From Laccaria trichodermophora (taxonomy: Eukaryota; Basidiomycota; Agaricomycetes; Agaricales; Hydnangiaceae), in assembly GCA_018417955.1 (NCBI GenBank), contig JACTVC010000002.1, forward strand, positions 1,116,001 through 1,180,000: a DNA stretch of 64,000 nt. Reading direction: 5' to 3'. Each line of letters starts with the position of its first letter. The first letter of the stretch is position 1. Below are positions 1 to 11,800 of the stretch, one piece after another. Under the pieces are notes generated by a model. That model ran no database searches. It was not told where the DNA came from and worked only from the letters and a program-made list of their open reading frames with translations. A program made the translations under genes and the position numbers.

Positions 1-271
1 CTATTGTTTAAACTTTTCGTTATTACTCCCGTCAAACCGCATTACGTAATGTCTTCACCTTTGTTCAACTCCACGTTGACCCTCATACAAAAATGGAGGA
101 TGTCAGTATCCCATCTCCCATTGAATTTTCTGTTGGCGCTGATGAGACTAATTACAGGACTCGGTACAAATCATAAGAGGCTCACCAGTAATCAACTACT
201 TTGACCTCTCGCCAACGGGTTTTGCATGGCGCCAACCGCGTCCACAGCAAATCGAGGCTCGGCGTGCAGCA
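1..271. other. 5' flank of the ELYS-like gene
   Basis: No coding region is convincing here. A short open frame at 4-204 shows no family features. The stretch just before the ATG at 272 is GC-richer and CpG-containing, like the gene itself, and presumably holds its promoter and 5' leader. I see no clear TATA box. Confidence 0.4.
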
Positions 272-2695
272 ATGAGCGACCGCCTCATCTTCGACATCCT
301 CCTCACCTCCGGCGGAGCCATCCGTGACGCGGACCTCATCTACCCACCTACAGATCCGCAGGGCTTGCGCCGTCTTTTGGACGCGATTGGGTCATCGCAT
401 TATGACGCGCTTAAGAAAAACTGTTTGGTGTATTTTTTGTTAAAGTGGCATCAGGATGGGAGGGAGGAGAAGTTGGCCAAAGTGTGTTGTATACCGCCGC
501 AGTTTACGATGTTGGCGGACGCGTATTGGTATTTGGATTCGGGGATTAACGTACCGGTGAGTTTTTAGTTGACTTGAATGAAAGTTGTTTTTTTAATTGG
601 GGTTGGGTTGGAAGAGGGCTGTTACGCTCCTTTCGGATGCGAGGCTGAATAGGGACTATGCGAGCAAGATATTGCAGGCTATTTCGTTGACGCCTGATCC
701 TGCCCCGTTAATTCGGAGGTATGTCCGCACGGCGAAACCATCGCTTACGGAGCCGAATGATTTGATTATGTATCTGCTTGCGCTGGCGGAGTCGAGTTTG
801 CTCGAGGCGTGGACGTTTCAGAGAACGTTTCATGACGGGGATTTCATGCGTCCGAAGCTGTTTCAGAAGTTGTTGGAGTGGGTTGTTACTCGTGAGTGGG
901 ATTGTGTGTTATCGTTCGTCGTTCGCTAATGATTTGCCATGTAGCTGAACCACGGCCTGCGGCGTTGACGATGCTCATCTCCTTGCCCTTATCGCCCTTT
1001 GAAGAGGGTTTACTCCACTCATACGCACAAGATCCCCCTGCTTCGATAAAGTCTTCTGACACCGCCATTCTTCAAGACCTTGTGTGTGTACGACTTATTC
1101 AAGCAGGGAGACACGCCGAGGCGATCAAACTCGACCGTCAGTTCAGTTCCTCACCTGCCACCAGCCAAAACCTCAAAGCGACGCAAGACCGCAAAAAAAT
1201 GGTGCAAGACTTGTATGCCGCCTTGACCTCTGCTGAGCGCGCTCAGCTCGACGCAGAGTTGAATTCTGCGGCGAACCCTACAGCTGCTGCTGCTCCCCAA
1301 AGACCAGTTAATGGTTCTGCGAATGTTGCTGCGGACGTTACCATGTCCCAATCATGGGAAGACGTTCGACCCTCAGACGCGTTGAATCAGTCTACTTCAT
1401 CGATACAAAACATACGTGCTCCAGATCTGAACGGGTCTATCTCCAAGCAATCAGGTGCACCTCGTTTTGGTGGCCCGATCAGCATGAACAACGCTCGTCT
1501 ATCTCAGCCTGTAACTGCAGCTCCGCTCCTCCCTATCACCTCTACGACCATCACCAACCCCGCCAGCGGGAGCTCCAGCATCCCCACACCGCGGAAGAGT
1601 CTTGGATTCCCTGCCACTACACCACTCACCTTGTCGCTTTTGGGTCCTTCATCTTCGTCATCAAAACAACCACGCCAATCACTCAACGCACTCAGTGGTG
1701 TCGGTAGCCGTATGTTGGGCACCTTTGGGGGCACTTCTTCGCCTGCGAGTGGGCTGAAGTTCCCGCCACTGGGGAGTTCGACGAATGGCACAGGGGTTCC
1801 TCAGCCGATCAACTTCACACCCTCTGGGAGTCGGCAAAATGCGTTTTACCAGCCCCCTCAGCCTTCCAAGACGAATGGGGTCAAGAGACCGTTTGATGGC
1901 CTGTCTGTAAGTCCTGAACGACCAAACCCGTTGGTTTCGATGGACCAGCAGAGTGAGAATGAGGTTATGGATCTTGATGAAAGTCAAGAGAAGGAGCCTC
2001 ATACCAATGGTACCGCGAATGGACATACGACACGGCCAGACGAGGAAAATATGGTGCTTGAATTCTCAGTGTTTGGGAACACTCGAGGGACGAAGTCCTC
2101 TGCTCCGGAGAAACTGGCTGCTTCCCAACACCCCCAGAATGAGCTGTCGCTGTCAGCGTCACAGAGGAAACGGTTACCGCCAGGAGCCTTCCTGGACGAT
2201 GATGACACCCACGAAGAGGATGATGAACCACCACAGCAGGAACAGGAAGAGCAGCAGCAGCAACCAAGCAACCAAAAGAGGAAAAGCGCACGAACTAGTA
2301 AAAGAACGACAGATGCGCCTGCCAAACCTACCCGCACAACAAAGCGTCAGACGAAAACGCGAGAACCAGTGGGGAGTTTCCCGGGTGCTTTGTCGGATAA
2401 TGATAATGAGGAGGAGGAAGGGGAGGAACAGGACCATGTGATGCCGTTACCTGGGCCGCCTCTATCAACCGCACCACCGGGGAAAGCAGCTACGCGTACG
2501 ACCCGGAAACCACGCTCATCAGCGTCCATGTCGGATGTAGGTGATGGGGATAATGGGGATGGGGTGAAAACGAGGAGGAGGTCGTCTAGGTTGACGACGA
2601 CCGGGAGTGTGGGTGATTTGGAAGCGCCTGTGAAGACGAGGAAGGGGACGAGTAGGAGTGGGACCGCGGCTGTAAGTAAGAAAAAGCGGTCGTAG
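272..2695 (+). CDS. ELYS-like nuclear pore assembly protein
   Basis: Three exons can be placed: 272-556, 615-891 and 945-2695. The introns are 58 and 53 bases (557-614 starts GTGAGT, phase 0; 892-944 starts GTGAGT, phase 1), giving 770 residues. The first 220 or so residues resemble the ELYS domain of nuclear-pore assembly factors: an alpha-helical block that includes LIYPPTDPQGLRRLLDAI and ends with an LIQAGRHAEAIKLDR helix. The rest is low-complexity, rich in Ser, Pro, Asn and Gln. It has an acidic patch near 2200-2260 and 2400-2430 and several basic Lys/Arg clusters near the C-terminus, compatible with a nuclear or chromatin-binding tail. The frame is open with normal CpG content, unlike the repeats to the right. 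In other eukaryotes ELYS seeds pore assembly on chromatin; that role here is inferred from the domain. The start is the first ATG in frame before the conserved helix. Confidence 0.75.
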
Positions 2696-3010
2696 TGAGC
2701 GTTGATATGCTGTTTTGTTTTGATCATCTTATGATCAAATACCCCACTGCCATTACTGTCCGTTTTTGCGGGCGGTTTGTTCATGTTCGTTTTATGCAAA
2801 CACACGTACGAATTATAATACAGTTGACAAAAACGACGTCGCCCATTCACTCAACCACAACCTATCGCCGCAGATTGGTTTCCTTTAATATGGGTCTTCT
2901 ACTAACGCATTTTGAATTTTTTTAAGGTCCATACTCGTGTCTAACAATGACCTATCTCAGTCTCCAACTACCCGCCAGTGGTTGAAGTGGCGAAGAATGC
3001 AATTGGCCAA
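2696..3010. other. intergenic, 3' flank of the ELYS-like gene
   Basis: AT-rich sequence between the stop codon of the ELYS-like gene and the end of the F-box-like fragment. I see no gene. It probably holds both convergent 3' ends. Confidence 0.4.
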
Positions 3011-3881
3011 TCAAACGCCAGACTGGACACTTGAGAAGAGAGGAAAACGAAAGTCGTGAACGATAATCTCGTCAGCGGAAAGTAGACAATGCCTAGCTGA
3101 AAACGGACACAAGGATACAGCTTCGACCACTTTCCCAAGGGTCAAGAACTTATCAGGCGTTGAAATTATATTTTCCTGCGAGGAGAATGCAAACGCATAA
3201 ATTTTGATGCTGAACTCCTCCCCCCAGCACAAAACCAGCTGATCGTGATATATGCAGTAGCAATTGATGAAGATATCGTCGATATGCATCCCTGGGGTGA
3301 TCATAAGCTCATAGGATGCAGTCTTTTCGATGGTACCCCCAGTCATATCCTCGTTGAGGACCACTAGATAGTGCGAGATCGCAAAGCTAGCTTTGCTTGG
3401 GCTAACAATGTCGTAACACCAAGGCTCTGTATACCAGTTTGAGGGTCCTCTAATGACGGATTCAGAGAAAGGGTTCGTCGAGGAGGGCCACGCCTCCAGG
3501 ATAATCAATTCCGAAGAGTGGGTTGAGAATGGGGATGTCTGCATGTGGCCAGAGGGTGGTATGTTCATGATCATGAGGCAGAAGGGCTGGCATACTCCAC
3601 ACAGAAATGCCTGTATTCCCAAACAAAATGATTGCGTCGTCAGCGATGGTGATCTGCACCAAGAAAGTTATCAAAATGCGGGGTATGAGAAGGAACAGAG
3701 CACACTCGATGAAAATTGCCCACAACACGCCATGATGCTGATGTAGCGGCTACGAAGTCCCAAACCGTTACGACATTACCAAACTTGATAACTACCCAGT
3801 TGAGGTGTATTGAATATAGGTTGATCGGCGACGTCCAGGTTTGCATGGCCGACCACTGAGAGAGTAGCTCAAACCGTGGGT
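3011..3881 (-). pseudogene. F-box-like protein, 3' part (gene A), cut by transposon
   Basis: Three overlapping minus-strand frames (3640-3957, 3462-3728, 3011-3622) read in order as the C-terminal half of a WD/propeller-like protein of the agaricomycete F-box type. It shares long collinear stretches with the copy at 25977-28016: VWDFVAATSASWRVVG versus VWNFVADTSATWRVIG, and LNEDMTGGTIEKTASYELM versus FNKDMTGGTIKKTACYELM. A frame change near 3462-3500 is needed to read through, so it is a pseudogene or has an intron I could not place. Its upstream part lies 21 kb away at 25134-25394: the 7-bp sequence GGTCATG at 3882-3888 recurs at 25127-25133 and marks the insertion that split it. F-box identity is inferred from the general style of the family; the F-box itself is not present in this piece. 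Confidence 0.55.
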
Positions 3882-3888
3882 GGTCATG

Positions 3889-4315
3889 CTCAGTAAAAAC
3901 AGTTGGTCGGGTGTTGGTCATATAGTAGTCACGCCAGTGCACGGAAATGTAAGACATGACTAAAAGCAGTAAATTTTACAAAATTTTGACTTCAAATCGA
4001 CTTCACGAAGTCGTGTGAAGTCGTGTGGTGATGCCAAATATATGCACGATACAGTCATGTAGTAGTCTTTACTTAGTCTACTCGCCCTCATCTGAGGGTC
4101 AATGGTTAGTCATGTAGTCATGACTTCGTAGTCCTTTTGTAGTCAAACAAAGTCAGACAAGCGTTATGCTATAGTTGTGTAGTAGTCTTGTTCCAGTCAT
4201 GCTCAAGTCGTGCAACTGATATGTGTTGGTCATGTATTTCTCTCAGGTAATAGTCATCTCAGCGTCAAGTCGGAGTCATGTAAATGTCAAAATCATAAAT
4301 TATATATATATACCC
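3889..4315. repeat. left subterminal repeat region of the Tnp2 element
   Basis: Dense with short variants of GTAGTCATG, AGTCGTG and GACTTC in both orientations. The right end (24955-25126) has similar CATGACTT and GACTTGAC words. In plant CACTA elements such subterminal motifs bind the accessory transposase; that use here is inference. No coding sequence is seen. Confidence 0.5.
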
Positions 4316-4323
4316 AATATATA

Positions 4324-5040
4324 CAAGGGGGTAGCGGAACGTGGATCCCGAACACTGGCTGGGAGGGGGGGGAGTCCGGCCGAAGGCCGAAAAAAAAATA
4401 GTGACCTGAGGTATTTCTGTCACGAATTGAGCCGTACATGTATCTGACTTGCCAGTCTACCACCTTCACCCGAGCGTAGTCATTCTGCATCGCCTCTCGA
4501 AGCTTGGTCCTTTTGTTATTCCACTCTGGCAACACCGCTCCCAACTCAGGCCTATCATTCACAACATTACCTGCCTGCGCATACTCCTGTTTATCACCTA
4601 TAACACCATCAACGATGACAGATCATCCTTCCCCGTGCACCACTCTTCAACTGCCACCAGCCAGTCTTTGTCAAACTCTACACGGAATCTGGGTATGAGG
4701 TCTGCAATGGTGAAGGGGGTGTAGGCAATCAGATTTTGCATGTAAATTACATTGTTGACAGTTTATAAAATTCCGCTTTCTCTCACTTATGTTCCTCCAT
4801 GCAAAAACTTGCATGCAGAGCATTTTCAATTTGAAAGTTTGTGAGTTCTGTGTTGATAGGTAGGCTGAGGCTGTAGCTACCGAGAAGCCGGGACCATAGG
4901 GCGTAAAAAAAATTCACTAAGACATTGGAACTTGGAAAACATACCTTATATAGTAGGAGGAGGAGGGGGGGAGGTCAACCAAATCCCCGAAAAAAAAATA
5001 GGGAGTGTTGGTACATTTTCCACGTTCCGCCACCCCCTTG
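4324..5040. mobile_element. hAT-type miniature element, CAAGGGGG family (717 bp)
   Basis: Terminal inverted repeats CAAGGGGGTAGCGGAACGTG at the left and CAAGGGGGTGGCGGAACGTG (reverse strand) at the right. It is flanked by a perfect 8-bp direct repeat AATATATA (4316-4323, 5041-5048). An 8-bp duplication is typical of hAT elements. It has no coding capacity that I recognise. It lies just downstream of the 3' end of the minus-strand gene at 5060-7564. A related end occurs at 30069. Confidence 0.8.
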
Positions 5041-5059
5041 AATATATACCCTTCTATTC

Positions 5060-7564
5060 TAGCTTGAATCAATGACTTGTGGTATGAATTCCCATCTCCT
5101 GATCGTAAACCTCGAGCAGCGTCTTTGTATGACATCAGGCTTTGGATGTGGATGCCTTCGTCGCTCCCTTTCGCCCTTTGTGCTGTTGACAGAACATTAA
5201 AATACTACAAGATCACATAAGTACTGAAACCTACCGCTTCGACAATCCGCTTGACATCCGTGGATGATGGTTTTTCGTGCACACTATCTCCAACAATGAG
5301 TGTAATCAAATCTAGTGCAAATAGGCAATAAGGAGTAGCACAAACAAAACTACAGCGTGAACTGACTGTCTTTTGTGCGTGTGCCGGAGGGTGTATTGAT
5401 ATTGTGGTCATTGATCCACACCTTCAACTCGTCTTTCTGGAGGGCCTAATAGACAAGAGTTTATACATAGTGAAAAATGAAATAAAACTTACTTGAAGTA
5501 TTTTTCGAACATCCATGGAAGCGGTTTTGACTGCTGATTCACTTGATTCACCAGAACCGGACACCATGGTGTCGACGAGCATGGCGTCAGGTTCGGCGTG
5601 TTGGGTCAAAGGGGCCTGCATCTGGATGACGTTGGATGTGGGTAGATTGGCGCCGAGAGCGCTGTCTTTGTTCATGCCCTTCCCTTTTGAAATGCTCTGG
5701 ACAAAAGTTAGTTCATGTAGAAAATTGAGTCAGTGAGAAGAATGTACCCCTCCTGCATCCTTCCACAGATCCAAGAGCTTGTCGACGAGTAATACAATGT
5801 AGATGTCACTAAGAAACGATTTGGGTTTGATGGACCATTCAAAACATACATGCCGCGCAACTTTGGATGTTTTCAGAGCCGCGGCAAGCAATCGCCGTGC
5901 TACCGAAGTGTTTCCAACCGATTTCCAGGAGGTAAGAACTGTGGAAATTGTCTGGCTGCCAGCGGTGAATTGATAGTGGCCCCAGTTTCCATATAAATCG
6001 TCTTCGGAAAAATCAGGTGAGTTCGGGTCAGCGGTTTCAATGCGATCAAGAAACGATAGTGTATCTTGAGTCGGTTCACCCGACTGAAAATCGGGGTCGG
6101 CCTCAAATGCTGCGAGAAGTTCGACAGCGATGGTATTAGTGTGATGACTGCCTGAAAATTCGTCTAGAAAAATATTCAACATGTATCAAACAAGATTTAG
6201 AAAAGACTTTACCTTTTAATGAAGAGTATGACGGATTGACATTGATAAAGTCGATGTCAATGCATTCCAGTGTCAAGGGAATGGGAGGAATCGCCAAATC
6301 AGGGGGGGAATTTGGTTTATCTTGGGGTTCGGTTGCAGTGGCGGCAGTCCCTGCGTTTTCTGTTGATAGATTCAGCTGTCGGTTAATGGCGTCGTCGTTG
6401 ATAGTTATTAAAGGTGGTGAAGCTATGATGATCACATAAGTAGTACAGCCTGTGTAAAAGCAAACAATGGACGTACCTTTTTTGCTATCCTTAGTGCCCT
6501 TCTCTTTCCCTGTCTTCTTTTTCTTCCTTGGCTTGGTCGGAGATGGATTCGAAAGGCGGCGCTTGGAGCTAGAGGTATTGGTCTTCGACAATTGATCAGG
6601 CAGGGAAATGGCTGGGTCGTCCAAATCTGAAGCATCGTCTCTTCTCGTGGTAGCATTCTGGTTTGATTCCGTGATTCCTGTCAAAATGGTATTCAGTACA
6701 TGTTCAGCTTTCCAATGAGTGGCACAAAGAGCCAATAAAGGCTCTTGTTCTTCGAGTTTGTGGACCACGTCGGTCCACTGCTTGAGGTGATACTTAGTGA
6801 AGAAGGTCTTGGTCTTCTTCTTCATCGAAATCGGTGTGTTGCATGGAATGGGGAGAGGCAGTAGATCACAACTTGCAATTGCTCTTGCATTCGCCTTGAT
6901 TGCACACCACTCCCCCCCATTGATTAGTGTGCCGTCTTCATGTCGTATTGCTTTCTCCATGGCTGGGTGTGATTTGTTCGACTCGGTAACGACATTGTGC
7001 GAGTCCTTTTGACAGTCTTCGAGTGTCCAGAGAATCTTGTGACTATAGTGTGGTGGCCGAATCGATGGTTGACTGACAGCACATTGGACAGGGTTCAGGA
7101 TGGATCTGCTCCCAATTTGGGACACAGAATCGCTTGGTGAGATGGAGTCACTTCGAGTTTCGGAAACGATGCGGGGACCAAATCTATGAGGAATTTCAAG
7201 TCTGAATCAGATTTCAAGAACTTAAAACTCACCAGAGGCCTGTTCGCAGAACTTGAAGTTCTCCCCGCAACTGCAGCACCTCTTTCTCCAATCGAGAATT
7301 CTGACTATGAAGTTTGCACTCGTACTCTTGAGCCTTCAGTACCTGCTTAGAAGCCTCCTTCCAGCCATTGAACATGTCGAGGACTTCACAGTTCTTCAGC
7401 AGGTCAGAAAGCAACAAGTTTTCGACGTGGAGAGGTTGTGGAAGAGGAAGAGGTTCTGGGTTTGGTTGAAGTAAAGGAGAAAGAAACAAAGAGGGGTTGG
7501 GGCTTGGACATGAATGACCATTCGGGATTTGTGAATTGTGGAAGGAAAACTCGTAGGTATCCAT
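5060..7564 (-). CDS. second gene of the Tnp2 element, unknown function
   Basis: A multi-exon minus-strand gene, exons approximate: 7564-7233, 7183-6477, 6422-6213, 6163-5748, 5696-5493, 5445-about 5357, about 5307-5239, and a last part near 5190-5060. Splice borders read GT...AG. The exons contain few or no stops, unlike the neighbouring tnp2. Exon 1 has a Pro-rich start and a heptad-rich, probably coiled-coil segment near 7380-7240. Exon 2 ends in a basic Lys/Arg/Ser tract (about 6560-6480) that looks like a nuclear signal. Exon 4 has an acidic stretch and a conserved-looking block around WGHYQFTAGSQTISTVLTSW. I do not recognise the family. It is divergent from tnp2 with only about 150 bases between the two starts, so it is probably the element's accessory protein (compare TNPA of En/Spm). 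At the junction of exons 1 and 2 the spliced codon would be TGA, so either a splice site is misplaced or the gene is newly broken there. Confidence 0.55.
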
Positions 7565-7716
7565 ACACGTGCCCTGACACAGGAAATAGAGAAAGTGAAG
7601 TTCAGAGTTCGATTCGTCATGCGCTTACATAACACAGCTTCTTTATCGGGAAACCCCAGCTCATGCAACTGCTATCTGTTCTTCCACTCCACTTCCACTG
7701 CAAGTTTCTTGCACCA
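7565..7716. promoter_or_regulatory. divergent promoter region of the Tnp2 element
   Basis: About 150 bases separate the putative start of the minus-strand gene (7564) and the ATG of tnp2 (7717). Both genes must be driven from here or from within each other's 5' ends. I see no classical TATA box, so the call rests on gene arrangement only. Confidence 0.35.
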
Positions 7717-8062
7717 ATGTCTTATCACTGCTATTGCTCAGCATGCTATCCCTCACAAAAGAAAACAATCCGGACAATTGAAAACCACTTGTGGTGTGAT
7801 TGACATGCTCTTGTGTCTTCGATCTCCCAAGATAGCAAACATCTTGAGGACTGCATCAATAAAACCACAGCAGCTTTGAAGCTTTATGAAGGAAAAAATG
7901 AGAATACTGGTGAGACCATCCTAATACACTTTTCCTTCTTGGATTGTTCAAATAATTGCAAAAATACTTGACACAGACAATTCTGGATCAGAGATTGAAG
8001 AACCTGAATCATCTGATCAGATTGAAGATCAGGCTCATAATCTGGATCAATTAGAGCTTGAT

Positions 8063-8819
8063 CCAAGGGGGTCCTAGGATTAAAAAAATAGACCTGGGGT
8101 TGATATCTCTTTTTAAGCCCTACTAGCTTGACCTACCTACCTATGTAATCAGGCACGTGTCCATATATGGTAAGATGATGTCATCATTGTGATCGCTTTG
8201 TCCCTTCACTTGTGCCAGATGCCTCACAGGCCTCGCACACCCAATTTTGTGGAATGATTTCCAATGAAATGCAACATAGATGATACTGGAATATAGGTGA
8301 GTAACTTGTAATTTCTGTATGGAATATATTCTTACCCATTGTGTTTCACAGCCAAGCCTCTTACATTTGGTTCTTTTTGAGGTTGGCAAGTCCAATGGCT
8401 CCACACTGTATCTGAACTTTGCAATCAGGGCATATGGTGTATCCATTAGAATCAAGCATGGGTTGCTAAACAACAACTTGTCAGTAACTTCTAATTGATA
8501 TTTGGTGACTGTACTTCTGTAGTTGCACCAGCTTCCATTGCTCCACTTTTAGGATGGGCTTCGTTGGGGCTTCGTGATTGGTGGAGAAATTTTCTGATTA
8601 GATAAGATTGAAGAAATATTATATAACACTTGAATATCATCGAATTCTGACTGATCTACATGTTCTGGAGTGTATTGCCACTACAAACCTGCAAGGTATG
8701 GCCTTCCAGGCCTGTTTTGAGATACTTTTGTAGAGGGTTCCATTTTTTTTTTTTCTGGGCCTGCGGCTGACCTACCTACCCAACCCCCAGTCCGACTTTG
8801 GAATCCTAAGACCCCCTTG
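8063..8819. mobile_element. hAT-type miniature element in tnp2 coding sequence (757 bp)
   Basis: Ends are CAAGGGGGTCCTAGGATT at the left and the inverse of CAAGGGGGTCTTAGGATT at the right. Flanks are a perfect 8-bp direct repeat GCTTGATC (8055-8062, 8820-8827). It sits inside the acidic N-terminal linker of tnp2, and the acidic Asp/Glu/Ser frame continues on both sides. It shares only the first nine bases with the element at 4324-5040, so the two belong to related but distinct families. No gene inside. Confidence 0.8.
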
Positions 8820-10561
8820 GCTTGATCTTATGCAGAACCAGCCTGATTCTCTATCCTTGGGCTCTGATTCTTGTTCTACTAGTGACTCTGAATTCTCAGA
8901 GGAGGACTTTGATTTTCTACAAACTGAGACTTAGAATGATGGCTCAGATATGGGAGATCCTGAAGATCCTGATACTAGCAGTGGCACTTCTGATTCTAGC
9001 AGTGGCTCTGACTCTGAAACTGAGCAAGGGCCAACACCTATAGTTGTTCATCCTACACTTCCAAAACAGTTGGAAGATCTGCATGCTGAATTACTTGGTG
9101 ATTATACTGTTCCTCCAGTTCCACCTACAGATGCCAACTTAGCTCCAAAAATTAATGACCTTTCTCTGTCTGAGAAAGCATCACTTGAGCATTATGTTGC
9201 ATGGAAGAAATCAAATGGGACAATAAAAGGGTACAAATATCATGCAACTGTCCTGCAGTCCAATCTAGACACTGAAATTCTGTCACTCCACCAAGTTAAG
9301 AAGCTTTCACAAAGGCTTACTGGGTTTTATCCAAAGAAAGTGGACATGTGTCCAAAAAGTTGCATTGCTTATACTGGTGAATACAAAGACTTGGATGAAT
9401 GTCCATATACTTCCAGTCAAGCAAAGGAACCATGTGGAATGGCATGCTACAAGGAAGGCAGGAAACCAGGCACTAAAATGCCACAAGCACAAGTACAAAT
9501 TCTTCCGGTGATGGCAACTATTAGGGCATTATATGCAAATGCAGATACCTCTAGGCATTTATGTCAACGTGATTCTCATTTGAAGCAGGCCCTTCATCTT
9601 GTTGGATCTGCAATGCAGAAATTCCCTGATTATGGAAATTCACAGCTCCATATTATTCAGCATCAACAGATGGGTCTTTTTAAATTTCTGAGGGATATTG
9701 CACTTGCACTATCGACTGATGGAGCTCAACTAACAATGAAGAAGCATTCCAAAATTTGGCTTCTTATCCTCATAATTCTGAATCTTCCTGCCACATTACG
9801 GTATAAAACTGAGCACATAATCATCAATCTCGCAACTCCAGGCCCAAATTCCCCAGGAGATATTGAATCCTTTATCTGACCTTTATTTGAAGAAATGGCA
9901 ATGTCAAGTGAAGGGATCTGGATGTGGAATGCAGTTGATTCTTCATATTTTGTCAATCATGCATACATAGTGATGGCACTTGGTGATATGCTTGGCTCAG
10001 CCAAATTAAATGGGATGGCAGGCCATTCAGCAATTTATGGGGATCAATTTACCATGGTCCGAGGAGCACGTTCCAGTCTTGCAAAGGGAGCAAAAGCTCA
10101 GTATTATCCAATTTCACATCCTGAAAATACAAAGTACAATCCAGATAGGCCAGAAGCATATGACCTTGCAAATCCAGGGCATTCAGTAGCTGCGCTATGG
10201 AACCATAAAAGTACAACATGGACAATTGTCCTATGGGTCATAGGGCTACCCAAATGGGCCCAATGCTCTGGATGTCACTATGGGGCCATGGGTGGGCCCA
10301 GTTCCTTAAGAATACCTAAGGGTGAATGTTGGGCCCAAATGTCAGGCCAAACCAAATCCTGCCAAATAGGCATTTGGCCCAGTTATGGTCATTTGAGTGG
10401 GTTAACTTAGCCTAAGGATAGTTGTTGGGCCCAATATCGAGAGTCCCAATGGCTGTATGATGGGCCCAAAGTGTTGGGAAGCTGAAGAATTTTACCTGGT
10501 TTTTTTGCACTGGACTCCAAGTATTTTAGCAAAACTTGCAGTGATTTGGAACTTGCAGCAG

Positions 10562-10728
10562 GTCAGAACTTTCAGGGGTTGAGCAGAACTTCAGGTTGAG
10601 CAGAACTTTCAGGTTGAGCAGAACTTTCGGGTTGAGTGGAACTTTCGGGTTGAGTGGAACTTTCGGGTTGAGTGGAACTTTCGGGTTGAGTGGAACTTTC
10701 GGGTTGAGCGGAACTTTCAGTTTACAGA
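10562..10728. repeat. 18-bp minisatellite, unit GGGTTGAGTGGAACTTTC
   Basis: About nine tandem copies with substitutions (AGCAG for AGTGG in the first copies). It lies directly left of the satellite arm of the 9-kb element. On the reverse strand it encodes a PLNPKV repeat by chance; I do not regard it as coding. Confidence 0.75.
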
Positions 10729-10734
10729 ACATCT

Positions 10735-11622
10735 GAAAAGGACTCTGGATGTCTGCATAAATGTTCTGAAAAAAATGCGAAATGCCTGGAACATTAATTG
10801 GGGACATCCAAAACACATCCTTGATGTCCACATAAATGTTCTGGGAAAATGCGAAATGCCTGGTACATTAATTGGAATACACACTGGACATCCAAAAAAA
10901 CACCCTGGATGTCTGCATAAATGTCCCAAATAAATACACAGGACATCCAAAATGCACCCTGTATGTCCCGGAATATTAATTGGAATATATGTGGGACATC
11001 CAGAAAGTGCATGAACATTGATTCAGGACATCCGAAAAGCACCCTGAATGTCCACATAAATGTTCCAGAAAAATTCGAAATGCCTGGGACATTAATTAGA
11101 ATACACAGGACATCCAAAAAACAACCTGGATGTCCCTATAAATGTTCCGAAAAAAAATGCGAAATGCCCGGAACATTAATTGGAATATATGCAGGACATC
11201 CAGAAAGTGCACAAACATTGATTCAGGACATCTGAAAGGCACCCTGAATGTCCACATAAATGTTCCGGAAAAATGCGAAATGCCTGGAACATTAATTAGA
11301 ATACATATGGGACATCCAAAAAACATCCTGGATGCCCACATAAATGTTCCGAAAAAAATGCAAAATGCCTGGAACATTAATTGGAATATATGTGGGATAT
11401 CCAGAAAGTGCATGAACATTGATTCAGGACATCCAAAAAGCACCCTGAATGTCCACATAAATGTTCCGGAAAAATTTGAAATACCCAGGACATTAATTAG
11501 AATACACAGGACATCCAAAAAACAACCTGGATGTCCATATAAATGTTCCGAAAAAAAATGCAAAATGCCCGGAACATTAATTGGAATATATGTGGGACAT
11601 CCAGAAAGTGCATGAACATTGA
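10735..11622. repeat. GGACATCC satellite, left arm (continues at 15968)
   Basis: Head-to-tail units of about 200 bp made of two related half-units (about 115 and 85 bp). Each half carries GGACATCC, ATTAATTGGAATA and GCGAAATGCC words. The array is cut at 11623-11630 by the 4.3-kb element and resumes after it. Open frames on both strands are by-products of the repeat. Confidence 0.75.
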
Positions 11623-11800
11623 TTCAGGACCACTTCAGTCACCCACTAAGAACTGACTATTAGTCTTGCAAACTCCATGAATACTATGGGACTAAATGTC
11701 ACTATGTATATCTACATTGTATATATCCTGGGGCTTGTATATCTCCACTTTTACCTAAATATATTTTGACCTCCAATGTCACACCAAATATATTTCTAGT

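Noticed and set aside
4..204. Short ORF upstream of the ELYS-like gene
   Set aside because: No conserved sequence and 66 codons only; likely chance.
10526..11615. Long open frames on both strands (PLNPKV and GHPKSTLNVHINVPEK repeats)
   Set aside because: They exist because the tandem unit lacks stops; the same satellite gives equivalent frames on both strands and carries no domain.
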